This document shows, piece by piece, positions 33,925 through 42,200 of a DNA stretch of 64,000 nucleotides; within the stretch, counting starts at the first letter, position 1, and each line of letters begins with the position of its first letter. Source of the stretch: Oleiagrimonas sp963817755 (GTDB lineage Bacteria > Pseudomonadota > Gammaproteobacteria > Xanthomonadales > Rhodanobacteraceae); assembly GCA_963817755.1 (NCBI GenBank), contig CAWFPB010000004.1, forward strand, positions 118,714 to 182,713, written 5' to 3'. The position numbers and the translations under genes were made by a program. Below the pieces are notes generated by a model. That model did not search any database. It was not told the DNA's origin and saw nothing but the letters and a program-made list of their open reading frames with translations.

Positions 33925-35052
33925 TCAATGCAGCGGCGACTGTGCGGGTACGGTCAAGGAGAAGCTCTTGTCCATGCACAGGCGCTCGAGGGGCTGCGGG
34001 GTCGGCACGGTTCCGTAGCGACCGGCCAGGTGGGCAAGATGTGTATCCAGGCGTCCTGCGAGGACCAGCGCATGGGCAATCGGGTGCACGCGCGGGCCGT
34101 CCGTCTGCGCGATGCTGATGGCAACGGTGCCCAGGCCCGGGGCCGGATGGGTGAAAAGCGCGGGCGTAGGCAGGGTCGGGTCGGTGTCGGCCACGGATTC
34201 CAGGAACAGGCCCTCGTGGTCGGAGGCATTGCCATCGATGCGCAGCGGCAGCTGGTGGGCGGCGAGTACGGCGGCGTGCTGGCGCAGTTCGAAGATCCAT
34301 CCGGCCAGAGTGTGGCCGGCCTCGTCGGGACGTTCGTGGTCCACGGACCGCAGCTGCGCGAGCGGCGAGGCGACGTGCACGGCGCCGGATTCGTAGCGCA
34401 GCGGCAGGCCGCGCGCGCTGACCGTGGATTCGGTGCCGTGCGGGTCCAGCAGGGCCGCCTCGAGCACGGTCCACAGCGGCGCCAGGCCGGCATGTTCGTA
34501 CTGCACGCAGGTCATCGCCATCAGGTCGTGCCGGCTCAGGTAGCGCGCATGTTCCAGCCGTACGCCGAGGGTGCGCATCAGATAGTCGGCGGTCTGCGTG
34601 CCAGCCTCGCCGCGGCCGATCAACTCGGTTTCCATGGCCTCGCCCAGCCCCTGGCCCTGTTCGGGGGCGGCCTGCAGGATCCACGGCAGGTACAACATCG
34701 GGCTGCCCGCCAGGGATGGATCCGGGGTCAGCGGCTGCACCGGCATGCGGCCCTCGCGCGCGCCGAAGGCGACGATGCCGCCGCGCTCGCGCGGCAGGCG
34801 CGAGGCCAGCTCGTCCAGCGTGGTGTAGGCCGGGAATCCGGGACGCAGCAGCTGGGCGGCGTCGAACAGCGCGCCGCCCACAGCCAGGCGGGTGCCGGCG
34901 AGGTCCGGCAGCAGGCCGGACAAGTCGGCGCCGATGAGCCCGGCCAGGTGCTCGGCTTCGTCGCGATCGAGCATGAGTCGATCGGGCACGTGCTCGGGCG
35001 TGCATTCGAGTGCCAGCACGCCGTGGCAACGGATGAGGGTGTCGTCGTTCAT
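33925..35052 (-). CDS. Conserved hypothetical cytosolic protein
   Basis: A 375-residue protein I do not recognise. It has no signal peptide or membrane helix, is acidic and leucine-rich, and contains Trp/Pro-rich patches (MLYLPWILQAAPEQGQG) and a C-terminal part with RYGTVPTPQPLERLCMDK. The codon use matches the surrounding core genes, so it is a real gene. It lies divergent from the thiolase, with a start at 35052 directly behind the region of the shared promoter. An enzyme-like or scaffold role cannot be argued from the sequence. Confidence 0.75.
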   Translation of the reverse strand: MNDDTLIRCHGVLALECTPEHVPDRLMLDRDEAEHLAGLIGADLSGLLPDLAGTRLAVGGALFDAAQLLRPGFPAYTTLDELASRLPRERGGIVAFGAREGRMPVQPLTPDPSLAGSPMLYLPWILQAAPEQGQGLGEAMETELIGRGEAGTQTADYLMRTLGVRLEHARYLSRHDLMAMTCVQYEHAGLAPLWTVLEAALLDPHGTESTVSARGLPLRYESGAVHVASPLAQLRSVDHERPDEAGHTLAGWIFELRQHAAVLAAHQLPLRIDGNASDHEGLFLESVADTDPTLPTPALFTHPAPGLGTVAISIAQTDGPRVHPIAHALVLAGRLDTHLAHLAGRYGTVPTPQPLERLCMDKSFSLTVPAQSPLH

Positions 35053-35174
35053 GCCGGGCCCCGAGGGCAAAGACCGAAAGTGTACCGCGCCCGACCGCAG
35101 GTCCGGAGCAGGCTTCCGCCACCGGCGTGTGCGCGTTACCTTTGGAAGCATCACGGAACCGGACGGAATCGACC

Positions 35175-36461
35175 ATGCAGACCCTGCAAAAACGTGTTGG
35201 CGTCATCGGCGGCGTGCGCATTCCTTTCTGTCGGCACAATACGGCGTATGCCGAGGTCGGCAATTTCGGCATGTCGGTGAAGGTGCTGGGCGCGCTGGTC
35301 GAGCGCTTCGGACTGCATGGCAAGGAGCTGGGCGAAGTGGCGCTGGGTGCGGTGCTCAAGCACGCCTCGGACTGGAACATCGCACGCGAGGCGGTGCTCA
35401 GCTCCGGCCTGGCGCCGACCACGCCGGGCATCACCACCGCACGCGCCTGCGGTACCTCGCTGGACAATGCCATCCTGATCGGCAACAAGATTGCCACCGG
35501 GCAGATCGAGGCCGGCATTGCCGGTGGCAGCGACACCACCAGCGACGTGCCGATCGTGTTCAGCCCGCGCCTGCGCAAGCGCCTGCTGCGCATCAACCGC
35601 GCCAAATCGCCGATGGACAAGCTCAAGGTGGCACTGCGCGGATTCTCCCCGGGCGAGCTCAAGCCGGTCTTCCCCGGGGTGGCCGAGCCGCGCACCGGCA
35701 AGTCGATGGGCGAGCATTGCGAGCGGATGGCGCGCGAGTGGAAGATCGCCCGCGGGGACCAGGACCAGCTGGCGCTGGACAGCCACCGCAAGCTGGCGGC
35801 GGCCTACGAGGCCGGGTTCTTCGATGATCTGGTGGTGCCTTTCCGTGGCATGAAGCGCGACGGCTTCCTGCGGCCGGACAGCACGCTGGAAAAGCTCGCG
35901 GCGTTGAAGCCCGCGTTCGATCGCCGCTCCGGCCACGGCACGCTGACCGCGGGCAATTCCACGGGCCTGTCCGACGGCGCCGCCGCGGTGCTGCTGGCCA
36001 GCGAGGACTGGGCCGAAGCCCACGACCTGAAGGTGCAGGCATGGATGACCCATGCACGGGTGGCGGCGGTCGACTACGTGCATGGCGAGGGCCTGCTGAT
36101 GGCGCCGACCATCGCCGTGCCGCGCATGCTGGCCGAGGCCGGCCTGACCCTGCAGGACTTCGATTTCTACGAAATCCACGAGGCTTTTGCCGCGCAGGTG
36201 CTGTGCACGTTGCGGGCATGGGAGTCGGAGGAATACTGCCGCCAGCGGCTGGGCCTGGACAAGGCGCTGGGATCGATCGACCCGGACAAGCTCAACGTCC
36301 ACGGATCCTCGCTGGCGGTCGGCCACCCGTTCGCGGCCACCGGTGCACGCATCGTCGCCACGCTGGCCAAGCTGCTGGAAAAGAAGGGTTCGGGCCGCGG
36401 CCTGATCTCGATCTGCACCGCCGGCGGCATGGGCGTGACGGCGATCCTCGAGCGTCCCTGA
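35175..36461 (+). CDS. Acetyl-CoA C-acyltransferase (thiolase, FadI-like)
   Basis: A 428-residue thiolase catalysing cleavage or formation of 3-ketoacyl-CoA. The nucleophilic Cys92 lies in TARACGTSLDN. The substrate-binding EIHEAFAAQ motif, the catalytic His in HGSSLAVGHPFAATGAR and the second Cys in CTAGGMGV are all present. The long loop with RINRAKSPMDKLKVALRG is typical of the FadI-type class linked to trifunctional beta-oxidation complexes. No FadJ/FadB partner is in the window. The stop lies 2 bases before the ATG of the TonB-like gene, so the two are probably co-transcribed. Confidence 0.93.
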   Translation: MQTLQKRVGVIGGVRIPFCRHNTAYAEVGNFGMSVKVLGALVERFGLHGKELGEVALGAVLKHASDWNIAREAVLSSGLAPTTPGITTARACGTSLDNAILIGNKIATGQIEAGIAGGSDTTSDVPIVFSPRLRKRLLRINRAKSPMDKLKVALRGFSPGELKPVFPGVAEPRTGKSMGEHCERMAREWKIARGDQDQLALDSHRKLAAAYEAGFFDDLVVPFRGMKRDGFLRPDSTLEKLAALKPAFDRRSGHGTLTAGNSTGLSDGAAAVLLASEDWAEAHDLKVQAWMTHARVAAVDYVHGEGLLMAPTIAVPRMLAEAGLTLQDFDFYEIHEAFAAQVLCTLRAWESEEYCRQRLGLDKALGSIDPDKLNVHGSSLAVGHPFAATGARIVATLAKLLEKKGSGRGLISICTAGGMGVTAILERP

Positions 36462-36463
36462 GC

Positions 36464-36958
36464 ATGCCGCGCCTGCGTGTCACGCTGGCCCTGAGCGTGC
36501 TGGTGTTGCTGCTGAGCGTCGGAGCCACGGCCCTGCTGAGCAGCGTGCAGCGGCTTGGCGGAGGCACCACGCTGGATGCAGGGCCGCACCGGGCGGTCCG
36601 GGTACCGCCCCCTCGCCGTGCGGCGCCCCTGCCGCGGCGTGCAACTGCACCGTCGGCGAGCGAAGGCGGGGCCACGGGCAGCGCCCGGGCGGCGGAGCCC
36701 CGCCCGCTGCATGCTCCCGCACCGCACTACCCGATCGACGCGCTGCGTGCCCATCGACAGGGCCTGGTGCGCCTGCGCGTGCAGCTGGGTGTGCAGGGAC
36801 GGGTGCTGGGCACCGCGGTGCAACAGTCCAGCGGCGATCCGCAGCTGGACCGCGCGGCGCAGGCCGCGGTGCGGGGCTGGATATTTGCCATGCCACCCGG
36901 GGCGCGACGCCAGACCACGGTGCCGATCCGGTTCCACATCGACGGACCCGGTCGCTAG
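36464..36958 (+). CDS. TonB-like energy-transducer domain protein
   Basis: A 164-residue protein: an N-terminal membrane anchor (LALSVLVLLLSVGATALL), a Pro/Arg-rich linker across about 45-90, and a TonB C-terminal domain (about 85-164) with the pattern YPIDALRAHRQGLVRLRVQLGVQGRV, then VQQSSGDPQLDRAAQAAVRGW. Smaller than true TonB and without exbBD nearby, so it may serve one transporter or act as a periplasmic adaptor. The TAG stop is part of a CTAG that flanks a 42-bp palindrome. Confidence 0.88.
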   Translation: MPRLRVTLALSVLVLLLSVGATALLSSVQRLGGGTTLDAGPHRAVRVPPPRRAAPLPRRATAPSASEGGATGSARAAEPRPLHAPAPHYPIDALRAHRQGLVRLRVQLGVQGRVLGTAVQQSSGDPQLDRAAQAAVRGWIFAMPPGARRQTTVPIRFHIDGPGR

Positions 36959-37000
36959 GGAAGCTCTGAACAAGCCTACGTAGGCTTGTTCAGAGCTTCC
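36959..37000. mobile_element. 42-bp perfect palindrome flanked by CTAG, a possible mini-element of IS5-type ends
   Basis: Two 21-base arms, beginning GGAAGCTCTGAACAAGCC on each strand, meet head to head without a mismatch. They are flanked on both sides by CTAG (36955-36958 and 37001-37004), so the whole 50 bp is palindromic. The left CTAG carries the stop of the TonB-like gene and the right one the stop of the convergent phospholipase-D gene. IS5-group elements have ends starting GGAAGGTG-like sequence and duplicate CTAR targets, so a tiny non-autonomous relative is a good explanation. It could also be a repetitive extragenic palindrome or serve as a bidirectional hairpin terminator, but there is no T-run. 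Confidence 0.5.
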
Positions 37001-38848
37001 CTAGAGGATGCCGGTGAAGCTCACCCCGAAGGCGGTAATCAGGCGCGTGTAGATGGTCTTGAAGGGCAGTGCCACGCCGGGGAAGTCACCGACCGGTCGG
37101 TAGCACTGATGGAACTCCGGATCGGACGGCAGCATCGGCGTGCAGCCGGGCTTGAGGGCGTAGTCGGTGCCGTACCGGAATGGCCACAGGTCGAACAGCG
37201 GCAGGTGTTCGGAGACCGTGCCGATGGCCTGGTTGATGTAGGTCAGCACCGGCACTTTGGGCTGGCGCGGCGCCATGATCCAGGCATTCTGCGGGCGGAT
37301 GTCGCGCAGGATCGAACGTTCCAGCTGCGCGGCAAAGCGCTTGTCGTAGACGATGATGCCGGCCTCGGTGTTGTAGTGGTCCGAACGCGGATCGAAGTTG
37401 TGCGAGCCGACCATGGCGAAGGTGCCGTCGACCACGATGGACTTGGCGTGCAGGCCGAAGCGAATGCCGGGTGTGATCAGCGGCGCGGGACTGTTGCGGC
37501 GGCGACTGCGCGACATGTGCTTGCGCGGTGGGTCCAACGATGCCGTGGTCGGCTTCACGACGTCGGCCGGGACCGTCTGTGGCGGCTCGGCCGGGTGCGG
37601 CTTCAGTTCGTGGATCTGGAAACCGTAGTCGCGCAGGTAGCGCTTGCGGTGCTTGTAGGACATCGCGTAGACAGCGAAGGCATCGGTGGAGGCCAGCGAG
37701 TTGGTCGACACGATGACCTGCGGCGGGTGGGCGGACCGGTGCAGCTTCTCGAACAACTTGCGCGCCTTGTCGCTGAGCACCAGGTACGGTGTCTGCAGCA
37801 CGATCTGGTGGCGCGCGCCCCGCAGCATCTTCATGATGTGCTCGGTCAGTTCCTGCGAACGGGCACGGTCGGGGTAGTCGGTCTTGCCGGGGTAATCGGA
37901 AAAGTACTGGACGTCGCCGACCTTCAGGGTGTGGTCGAGGATGTGCCGGCCCAGCCAGGCCGGATCCTCGGACTGCGCCAGGAGCCGGGCCACGCGGACC
38001 GGATGGGCGTAGTCCGGCGTGGTCCAGCGCACGGGTTCGACGCCGGTCTTGCGCAAGATCGCGTTGACGTCGCGCAGCTGGGTCAGTCGCCGGGTACGCT
38101 TGTGGTTCCAGAAGCGGTCGAAGGTGGTCGCCATCTCGCGGGCGGCCGGTCCGCCGACCATCACGTCGCGGTCGATATAGTTGAACTTCGGATTCCAGCC
38201 GAAATAGCGGTCCTGGATGTTGCGCCCGCCGGTGATGCCGATGCGGTTGTCCACCAGCAGCAGCTTGTTGTGCATGCGCTGGTTGAACTGGAAGAAGCAG
38301 CACATGATGCCGGCGGCGAACTCCAGCGGCGGCGTGTTGGCGCTGGCAAAGGTGGGGTTGTACAGGCGCAGCTGGAAGTTCGGGCTGATGCGTGCCAGGC
38401 GCGCCAGTTGCGCGGCGCTGGAGAACGAGAACAGCTGATCGGCGATGATGCGCACATGCACGCCGCGCCGGGCAGCCTTGACCAGTTCGTCGAGCATCAG
38501 CTTGCCGGTGTCGTCGGAGGCCCAGATGTAGGTCTGCACGTCGATGCTGTGGCGCGCGGCTCGAATCAGGTTCACGCGAGAGGCCAGGGCGGCCTCGCCG
38601 TTGTTCAGCAGGGTCACCACGTGTACCGGATGCCCGGGGCGGGAAAGGTCCATCGCACGTTCGGCCGCGGCCATCAGCGGCGATGGACGGGCACAGTCCT
38701 GCGGACCGTGGCAGGTCGGGGTATCGGTCGCCTGCTGGCTGCGCTGGACGATGGCATCGGCTTCGCGCACGTCCACGCGCGAGACCGCGCATGCCTGCAG
38801 GGCCATCAGCAGTACCAGCAGGAGCGGCCATCGGAGTCGGAACATCAT
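37001..38848 (-). CDS. Phospholipase D / cardiolipin synthase-like lipoprotein
   Basis: A 615-residue protein with two HKD catalytic motifs, MHNKLLLVDNRIGITGGRN at about 190 and LHAKSIVVDGTFAMVGSHN at about 470, so it is a complete two-domain phospholipase-D fold of the ClsC type. The N-terminus (LLLVLLMALQAC) has a lipobox ending at Cys20, indicating a lipoprotein facing the periplasm. Likely reactions are phosphatidyl transfer between lipids or head-group hydrolysis. An insert-like Pro-rich stretch (about 430-460) separates the domains. It lies next to YceI and SixA genes on the same strand. Confidence 0.92.
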   Translation of the reverse strand: MMFRLRWPLLLVLLMALQACAVSRVDVREADAIVQRSQQATDTPTCHGPQDCARPSPLMAAAERAMDLSRPGHPVHVVTLLNNGEAALASRVNLIRAARHSIDVQTYIWASDDTGKLMLDELVKAARRGVHVRIIADQLFSFSSAAQLARLARISPNFQLRLYNPTFASANTPPLEFAAGIMCCFFQFNQRMHNKLLLVDNRIGITGGRNIQDRYFGWNPKFNYIDRDVMVGGPAAREMATTFDRFWNHKRTRRLTQLRDVNAILRKTGVEPVRWTTPDYAHPVRVARLLAQSEDPAWLGRHILDHTLKVGDVQYFSDYPGKTDYPDRARSQELTEHIMKMLRGARHQIVLQTPYLVLSDKARKLFEKLHRSAHPPQVIVSTNSLASTDAFAVYAMSYKHRKRYLRDYGFQIHELKPHPAEPPQTVPADVVKPTTASLDPPRKHMSRSRRRNSPAPLITPGIRFGLHAKSIVVDGTFAMVGSHNFDPRSDHYNTEAGIIVYDKRFAAQLERSILRDIRPQNAWIMAPRQPKVPVLTYINQAIGTVSEHLPLFDLWPFRYGTDYALKPGCTPMLPSDPEFHQCYRPVGDFPGVALPFKTIYTRLITAFGVSFTGIL

Positions 38849-38859
38849 GGGGATCGATT

Positions 38860-39507
38860 CTATCCGCTGGAGTGATCCTGCGTGGAGGTTTCATGTGCCG
38901 GCGCAGCGACTTGCAGGTGGATCACCAGATCCAGTCGCACGTGCCTGGAGGCAAAGGCGCGATAGGCACGCATGCCGAATCGCGTGCGGTCGAGCCAGCC
39001 CTTCAGCCGCAATGTGCACTGGTCCAGGGTCGGGCCGGTGCAGTCGGTGTCGAACAGCTGCAAGCTGAACGGACGGGTGATGCCGTGCAGTGTCAGCCGT
39101 CCATGCAGGTGCTTGCCGCTGCGAAGCTTGTCCGTGTCGATCGACTCGGACCGGAAGACGATGTACGGATAACGCGCAGCATCGAAGAAACTCCGGCCCA
39201 GAAGGCGTTTGCGGTAGTGCGCCGGGTGCATGCGCAGGCTGCGGACGCCGATGCGGGCATGCACACGTGCCGTATGGTCGACCGGATCGATGCGGACCCC
39301 ACCCTGCAAGTCACTGAACTGGCCGGAAACGGTCTGGAACCAGACCATGCGGACACTGAAATCGGCCCGCGAACGTTGGGGCTGGAACAGGAGTTCATGC
39401 GTCGCCTGTGCGCTTGCCGCAAGCGGACAGGCCAGCACGGCCATGGCAACCAGAAGGCGCAACTTGCGCCCGTTTCTATAGGGGCGGTCAGGGTGACCAG
39501 AAGGCAT
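38860..39507 (-). CDS. YceI family periplasmic protein
   Basis: A 215-residue protein with signal peptide (KLRLLVAMAVLACPLAASA) and a lipocalin-like YceI domain that typically binds isoprenoid or amphiphilic ligands in the periplasm. Recognisable strands are FSVRMVWFQTVSGQFSDLQG, GVRSLRMHPAHYRKRLLG and LHGRLTLHGITRPFSLQL. The start at 39507 overlaps the end of sixA by 20 bases; a later Met at the signal peptide core is also possible. The ligand is unknown. Confidence 0.9.
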   Translation of the reverse strand: MPSGHPDRPYRNGRKLRLLVAMAVLACPLAASAQATHELLFQPQRSRADFSVRMVWFQTVSGQFSDLQGGVRIDPVDHTARVHARIGVRSLRMHPAHYRKRLLGRSFFDAARYPYIVFRSESIDTDKLRSGKHLHGRLTLHGITRPFSLQLFDTDCTGPTLDQCTLRLKGWLDRTRFGMRAYRAFASRHVRLDLVIHLQVAAPAHETSTQDHSSG

Positions 39508-40015
39508 GGAGCCGGGCCGTCCCCGGTTGCAGCGGCAGCGAGGCACGCAGCCAGGCCAGCCCGGCGGGCGGCATGCCTCGCGATTCGCTGGAGGTGCCTT
39601 CGGTGAGCAACCCGACCAGTTGTTCGAGGCCCGGGTTGTGACCGATCAGCACGATGGTGTCGGCGTCGGTCTGCTGGTCGAGGAGCGTGATCAGGGTGCC
39701 GGGAACGGCATCGTAGATAGACGGTTCCAGCACGGGCTCGACGGGCTGGCCCAGGGCATCGAGCACCGCGCTTGCCGTCATCACGGTGCGGCGGGCGGGA
39801 GAACACAGCACGCGGTCGGGACGAAGGTCGTGGGCAGCCAGCCAGCGGCCGGCCTCCCGTGCCTCGCGTTCGCCGAGCTGGCTCAGGGGGCGCGTACCGT
39901 CGGTACCGTCGGGGGACGCGGACATGGCTGCGGCGTGGCGCAGAAGGAGGATGTCATGCATGAGTTGCCGATCGTGCTGGGCGGCCGGGGCCGGGGGGTC
40001 AGGGGGAAACGTCAT
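39488..40015 (-). CDS. sixA: Phosphohistidine phosphatase SixA
   Basis: Histidine-phosphatase-fold protein that removes phosphate from His residues of phosphotransfer proteins (HPt domains, or NPr of the nitrogen PTS). The RHG-type motif reads LLLRHAAAM, the second catalytic His is in LIGHNPGLEQLV, and the DRVLCSPARR block is present. The ATG at 40015 overlaps the stop of the parA-like gene (ATGA), which favours this start through coupling. A start at 39961 would give 157 residues, closer to the E. coli length of about 161. Confidence 0.9.
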   Translation of the reverse strand: MTFPPDPPAPAAQHDRQLMHDILLLRHAAAMSASPDGTDGTRPLSQLGEREAREAGRWLAAHDLRPDRVLCSPARRTVMTASAVLDALGQPVEPVLEPSIYDAVPGTLITLLDQQTDADTIVLIGHNPGLEQLVGLLTEGTSSESRGMPPAGLAWLRASLPLQPGTARLHAFWSP

Positions 40016-40650
40016 TTGTTGCGGGCGATCCAGCGCAGCGGCTTGCGCCAGTCGTCCTGGTGGCGACGCACCAGTTCGGATCCGTAGTCGAAGATGCTCT
40101 TGCCCATGCCGGTCAGCAGGACGTAGGCCTGGCTGTCGCGCAGGGCCCCGACCACCGGGAAGGGCATGTCTTTCCAGATTTCCACGGCATCCTGGCTGGC
40201 ATGCGTCCAGGGCTTGAGGCGGTTGCCCACGATGCCCACCGGCATTTTGCCACGCCGGATGGACGAAATGCCCCCGAGCATGGCGAGGAAATCAATGGTC
40301 GCGTCCATGTCGATCTGCGAGGGCAGGGCCGGGACCAGCACCATGTCGGCGCGCTCCACCCACGGGGTAATCTGGTGCTCGGTGATCCCGGCCGGGGTGT
40401 CGATGATGACCAGCTCGGTGTCCTCGGGCATGCGCTCGAAGGCGTGGCTGGGCGAGCCGTCCATGCCCAGGACGCCGGGCAGGTTCTCGTATTCGGCGCG
40501 CCGGGCGCACCAGTGGAAGCTCGAATGCTGGCGGTCGGCATCGATGATGGCCACCTTGCGGCCCTTCTGTGCCCGGGCGGCGGCAAGGTTGGTCGCCAGG
40601 GTGGTCTTGCCGCAGCCGCCTTTGCTGCTCGCCACAAGTATCGTCTGCAT
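40012..40650 (-). CDS. ParA family ATPase, without ParB
   Basis: A 212-residue MinD/ParA-type ATPase. The deviant Walker A is KGGCGKTT with its upstream VASSKGG lysine, switch I/A' reads DADRQHSS, and the Walker B region is LVIIDTPAG. The length equals the small, chromosome-encoded ParA group that positions protein clusters rather than DNA. No parB or centromere-like repeats are near. The gene leads a small group with sixA and yceI (4-base and 20-base overlaps). Cargo is unknown. Confidence 0.92.
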   Translation of the reverse strand: MQTILVASSKGGCGKTTLATNLAAARAQKGRKVAIIDADRQHSSFHWCARRAEYENLPGVLGMDGSPSHAFERMPEDTELVIIDTPAGITEHQITPWVERADMVLVPALPSQIDMDATIDFLAMLGGISSIRRGKMPVGIVGNRLKPWTHASQDAVEIWKDMPFPVVGALRDSQAYVLLTGMGKSIFDYGSELVRRHQDDWRKPLRWIARNK

Positions 40651-40662
40651 CGCCGACTGCTC

Positions 40663-40686
40663 CCGTAGCCAAGGGGTCGGCTACGG
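40663..40686. other. Inverted repeat upstream of parA-like gene
   Basis: A perfect 8-bp inverted repeat (CCGTAGCC/GGCTACGG) with an 8-base loop lies 13 bases before the parA-like start. It could be an operator, or a weak stop for the gene upstream. No T-run follows on either strand. Confidence 0.35.
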
Positions 40687-40740
40687 CCAGCGATGGCCGC
40701 AACCTGCGACAAGCCTACACGGCGGGGGCCGGAGCGCAAG

Positions 40741-41811
40741 TCAGGGATGGTCGGGTGCGGCGCGCGCGGAGCTGTTTGCGGCTGGACCCGTACCTTCCTC
40801 CGGCGGTGCCTGATCGGGAATGCCGGAGGCACGCAGCGCGGACAGCATCAGGTCCATCTGGGTCCCGCCCCGGCGTGCCAGCATCAGCAGGCGCCGGGCC
40901 ACGTCCAGATGGTTGCGTGCCCGGACCTGCAACCGGCCGAATTGCCGGACCTGCCAGACCAGGTCGCGCATGTCGGCCCGGGCGCGCTTGCGATCGACCG
41001 GGTCGGGCGCGAGCGTGGACTGGATGTGCAGGCCCAGCGAGCGTGCAAGCGGGCTGCTGCCCCGGACAAGCACATGGGCCAGCTGCAGGCACAAGGTGCG
41101 GCGTGCCGGCGCATCCGCCGCGATGTCGCTGCGGCAGTGCGCGGCAACGAGGTGAAAGCCCGGAATCGGTTGCGCATCGGCGATGCCGTACACCATCAGC
41201 ACCTGCAGGGCGGCAACCCGGGTGGCGCGATGGTCCGGTCCGGACAGCGTGTCCCGAGGGGGTGGGAGCTGCGTGACCGCATCGGCCAGCGCTTGCAGGG
41301 AGCGTCCGGTGTAATCGTCGTAGACCCGGGCCCGGGCGGCCTTGTGCAGGGCTTTGGTGGCGACCCTCATCTTGCCGTTGGCGATGGCTTGACCCATGCG
41401 CAACAGCCAGACCGCGGCATTGTCGGGCGCCTGGCGAATCAGCGCCTTGAGGGCTTGCGGGTTGGGGCAGTTGTCGGCATCCGCGTCGCAGTCGCTCAGA
41501 CGCACCCAGTTCACTGCCGGGCCGGCATCCGGGGCCGAGGCCGCACGGCGGATCAGTTGATGGAAGCCCAGCGGCCCGCCTTCGTGGAGCCGTGTGCGGG
41601 CCAGCAGCGCGGCCCCCAGCAACGGCCGGGCTTCGGCGTGCCGCGCCAGCAGCGAGACCAGGTCGTGCTGGAAGGCGCTGCGCGCGTGGGCGTGAGAAGC
41701 GGTCGGGTTGTCTGCCTGTGCCGCCAGCGGCAGGAAGGTCGGCAGCAGGATCGTCAGGCAGGCCAGAAGATAAGGGCGAAGCCGGGACGTGAAGGGTACG
41801 CGGTGCATCAC
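40741..41811 (-). CDS. Secreted protein of unknown function
   Basis: A 356-residue protein with a signal peptide (YLLACLTILLPTFLPLAAQA) and a mature part made almost entirely of predicted alpha helix, with regularly spaced Ala/Leu/Arg that resembles tetratricopeptide-like or helical-repeat folding. Cysteines occur in LSDCDADADNCPNP and at two later places, consistent with a periplasmic location. No family was recognised. Two adjacent ATGs open the gene (41811 and 41808). It lies upstream of the parA-sixA-yceI group, separated by the inverted repeat at 40663. Confidence 0.7.
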   Translation of the reverse strand: MMHRVPFTSRLRPYLLACLTILLPTFLPLAAQADNPTASHAHARSAFQHDLVSLLARHAEARPLLGAALLARTRLHEGGPLGFHQLIRRAASAPDAGPAVNWVRLSDCDADADNCPNPQALKALIRQAPDNAAVWLLRMGQAIANGKMRVATKALHKAARARVYDDYTGRSLQALADAVTQLPPPRDTLSGPDHRATRVAALQVLMVYGIADAQPIPGFHLVAAHCRSDIAADAPARRTLCLQLAHVLVRGSSPLARSLGLHIQSTLAPDPVDRKRARADMRDLVWQVRQFGRLQVRARNHLDVARRLLMLARRGGTQMDLMLSALRASGIPDQAPPEEGTGPAANSSARAAPDHP

Positions 41812-41975
41812 GGGAGCTTACCCCGGGCGTGGACGTGTGCGAAATTGCGCCTCGCGGTTGATGCACGAGTAACACGAACGTTGTTAGAGTGCAGGGAGCG
41901 GTGAGCCGGATCGTGTCCAACGGGGCCAGGAATCCGGCCGGCACCTTCATGCAATCTGCCTTGCGGAGTTCAGCA

Positions 41976-42173
41976 ATGGATCAAGTCGCGACGATCGCTT
42001 CCCACGGCGCGCCGTATTTCGTCGGCTGGGGCACGCTGGCCCTCATCAACGCCGGCATTGCCCAGGGGAAGAATCGCAGCGGCCTGGGCTGGTTCCTGCT
42101 CTCGCTGCTGCTGGGTCCGGTGGCGACGCTGATCCTGGTGCTGATGCCGAAACAGCGGCAGACGCTGTTCTAG
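41976..42173 (+). CDS. Small two-helix membrane protein
   Basis: A 65-residue protein with two hydrophobic segments (YFVGWGTLALINAGIA and LGWFLLSLLLGPVATLILVLM) joined by a short Lys/Asn loop, giving a helical hairpin in the inner membrane. The ATG at 41976 has GGAG at the right spacing; an in-frame ATG at 41949 lacks it. It resembles small housekeeping membrane proteins found singly in many proteobacteria; function unknown. Confidence 0.7.
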   Translation: MDQVATIASHGAPYFVGWGTLALINAGIAQGKNRSGLGWFLLSLLLGPVATLILVLMPKQRQTLF

Positions 42174-42200
42174 ACTGGATCGTCAAGGTCGCGCCGCTTG

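Noticed and set aside
36955..37004. Ordinary intrinsic terminator
   Set aside because: The stem is perfect but no T-run follows on either strand, and the CTAG flanks and exact placement are better explained by insertion; a terminator side-role remains possible.
40663..40686. parS-like centromere for the ParA protein
   Set aside because: A single inverted repeat, no ParB gene, and ParA is of the small class that usually works without ParB.
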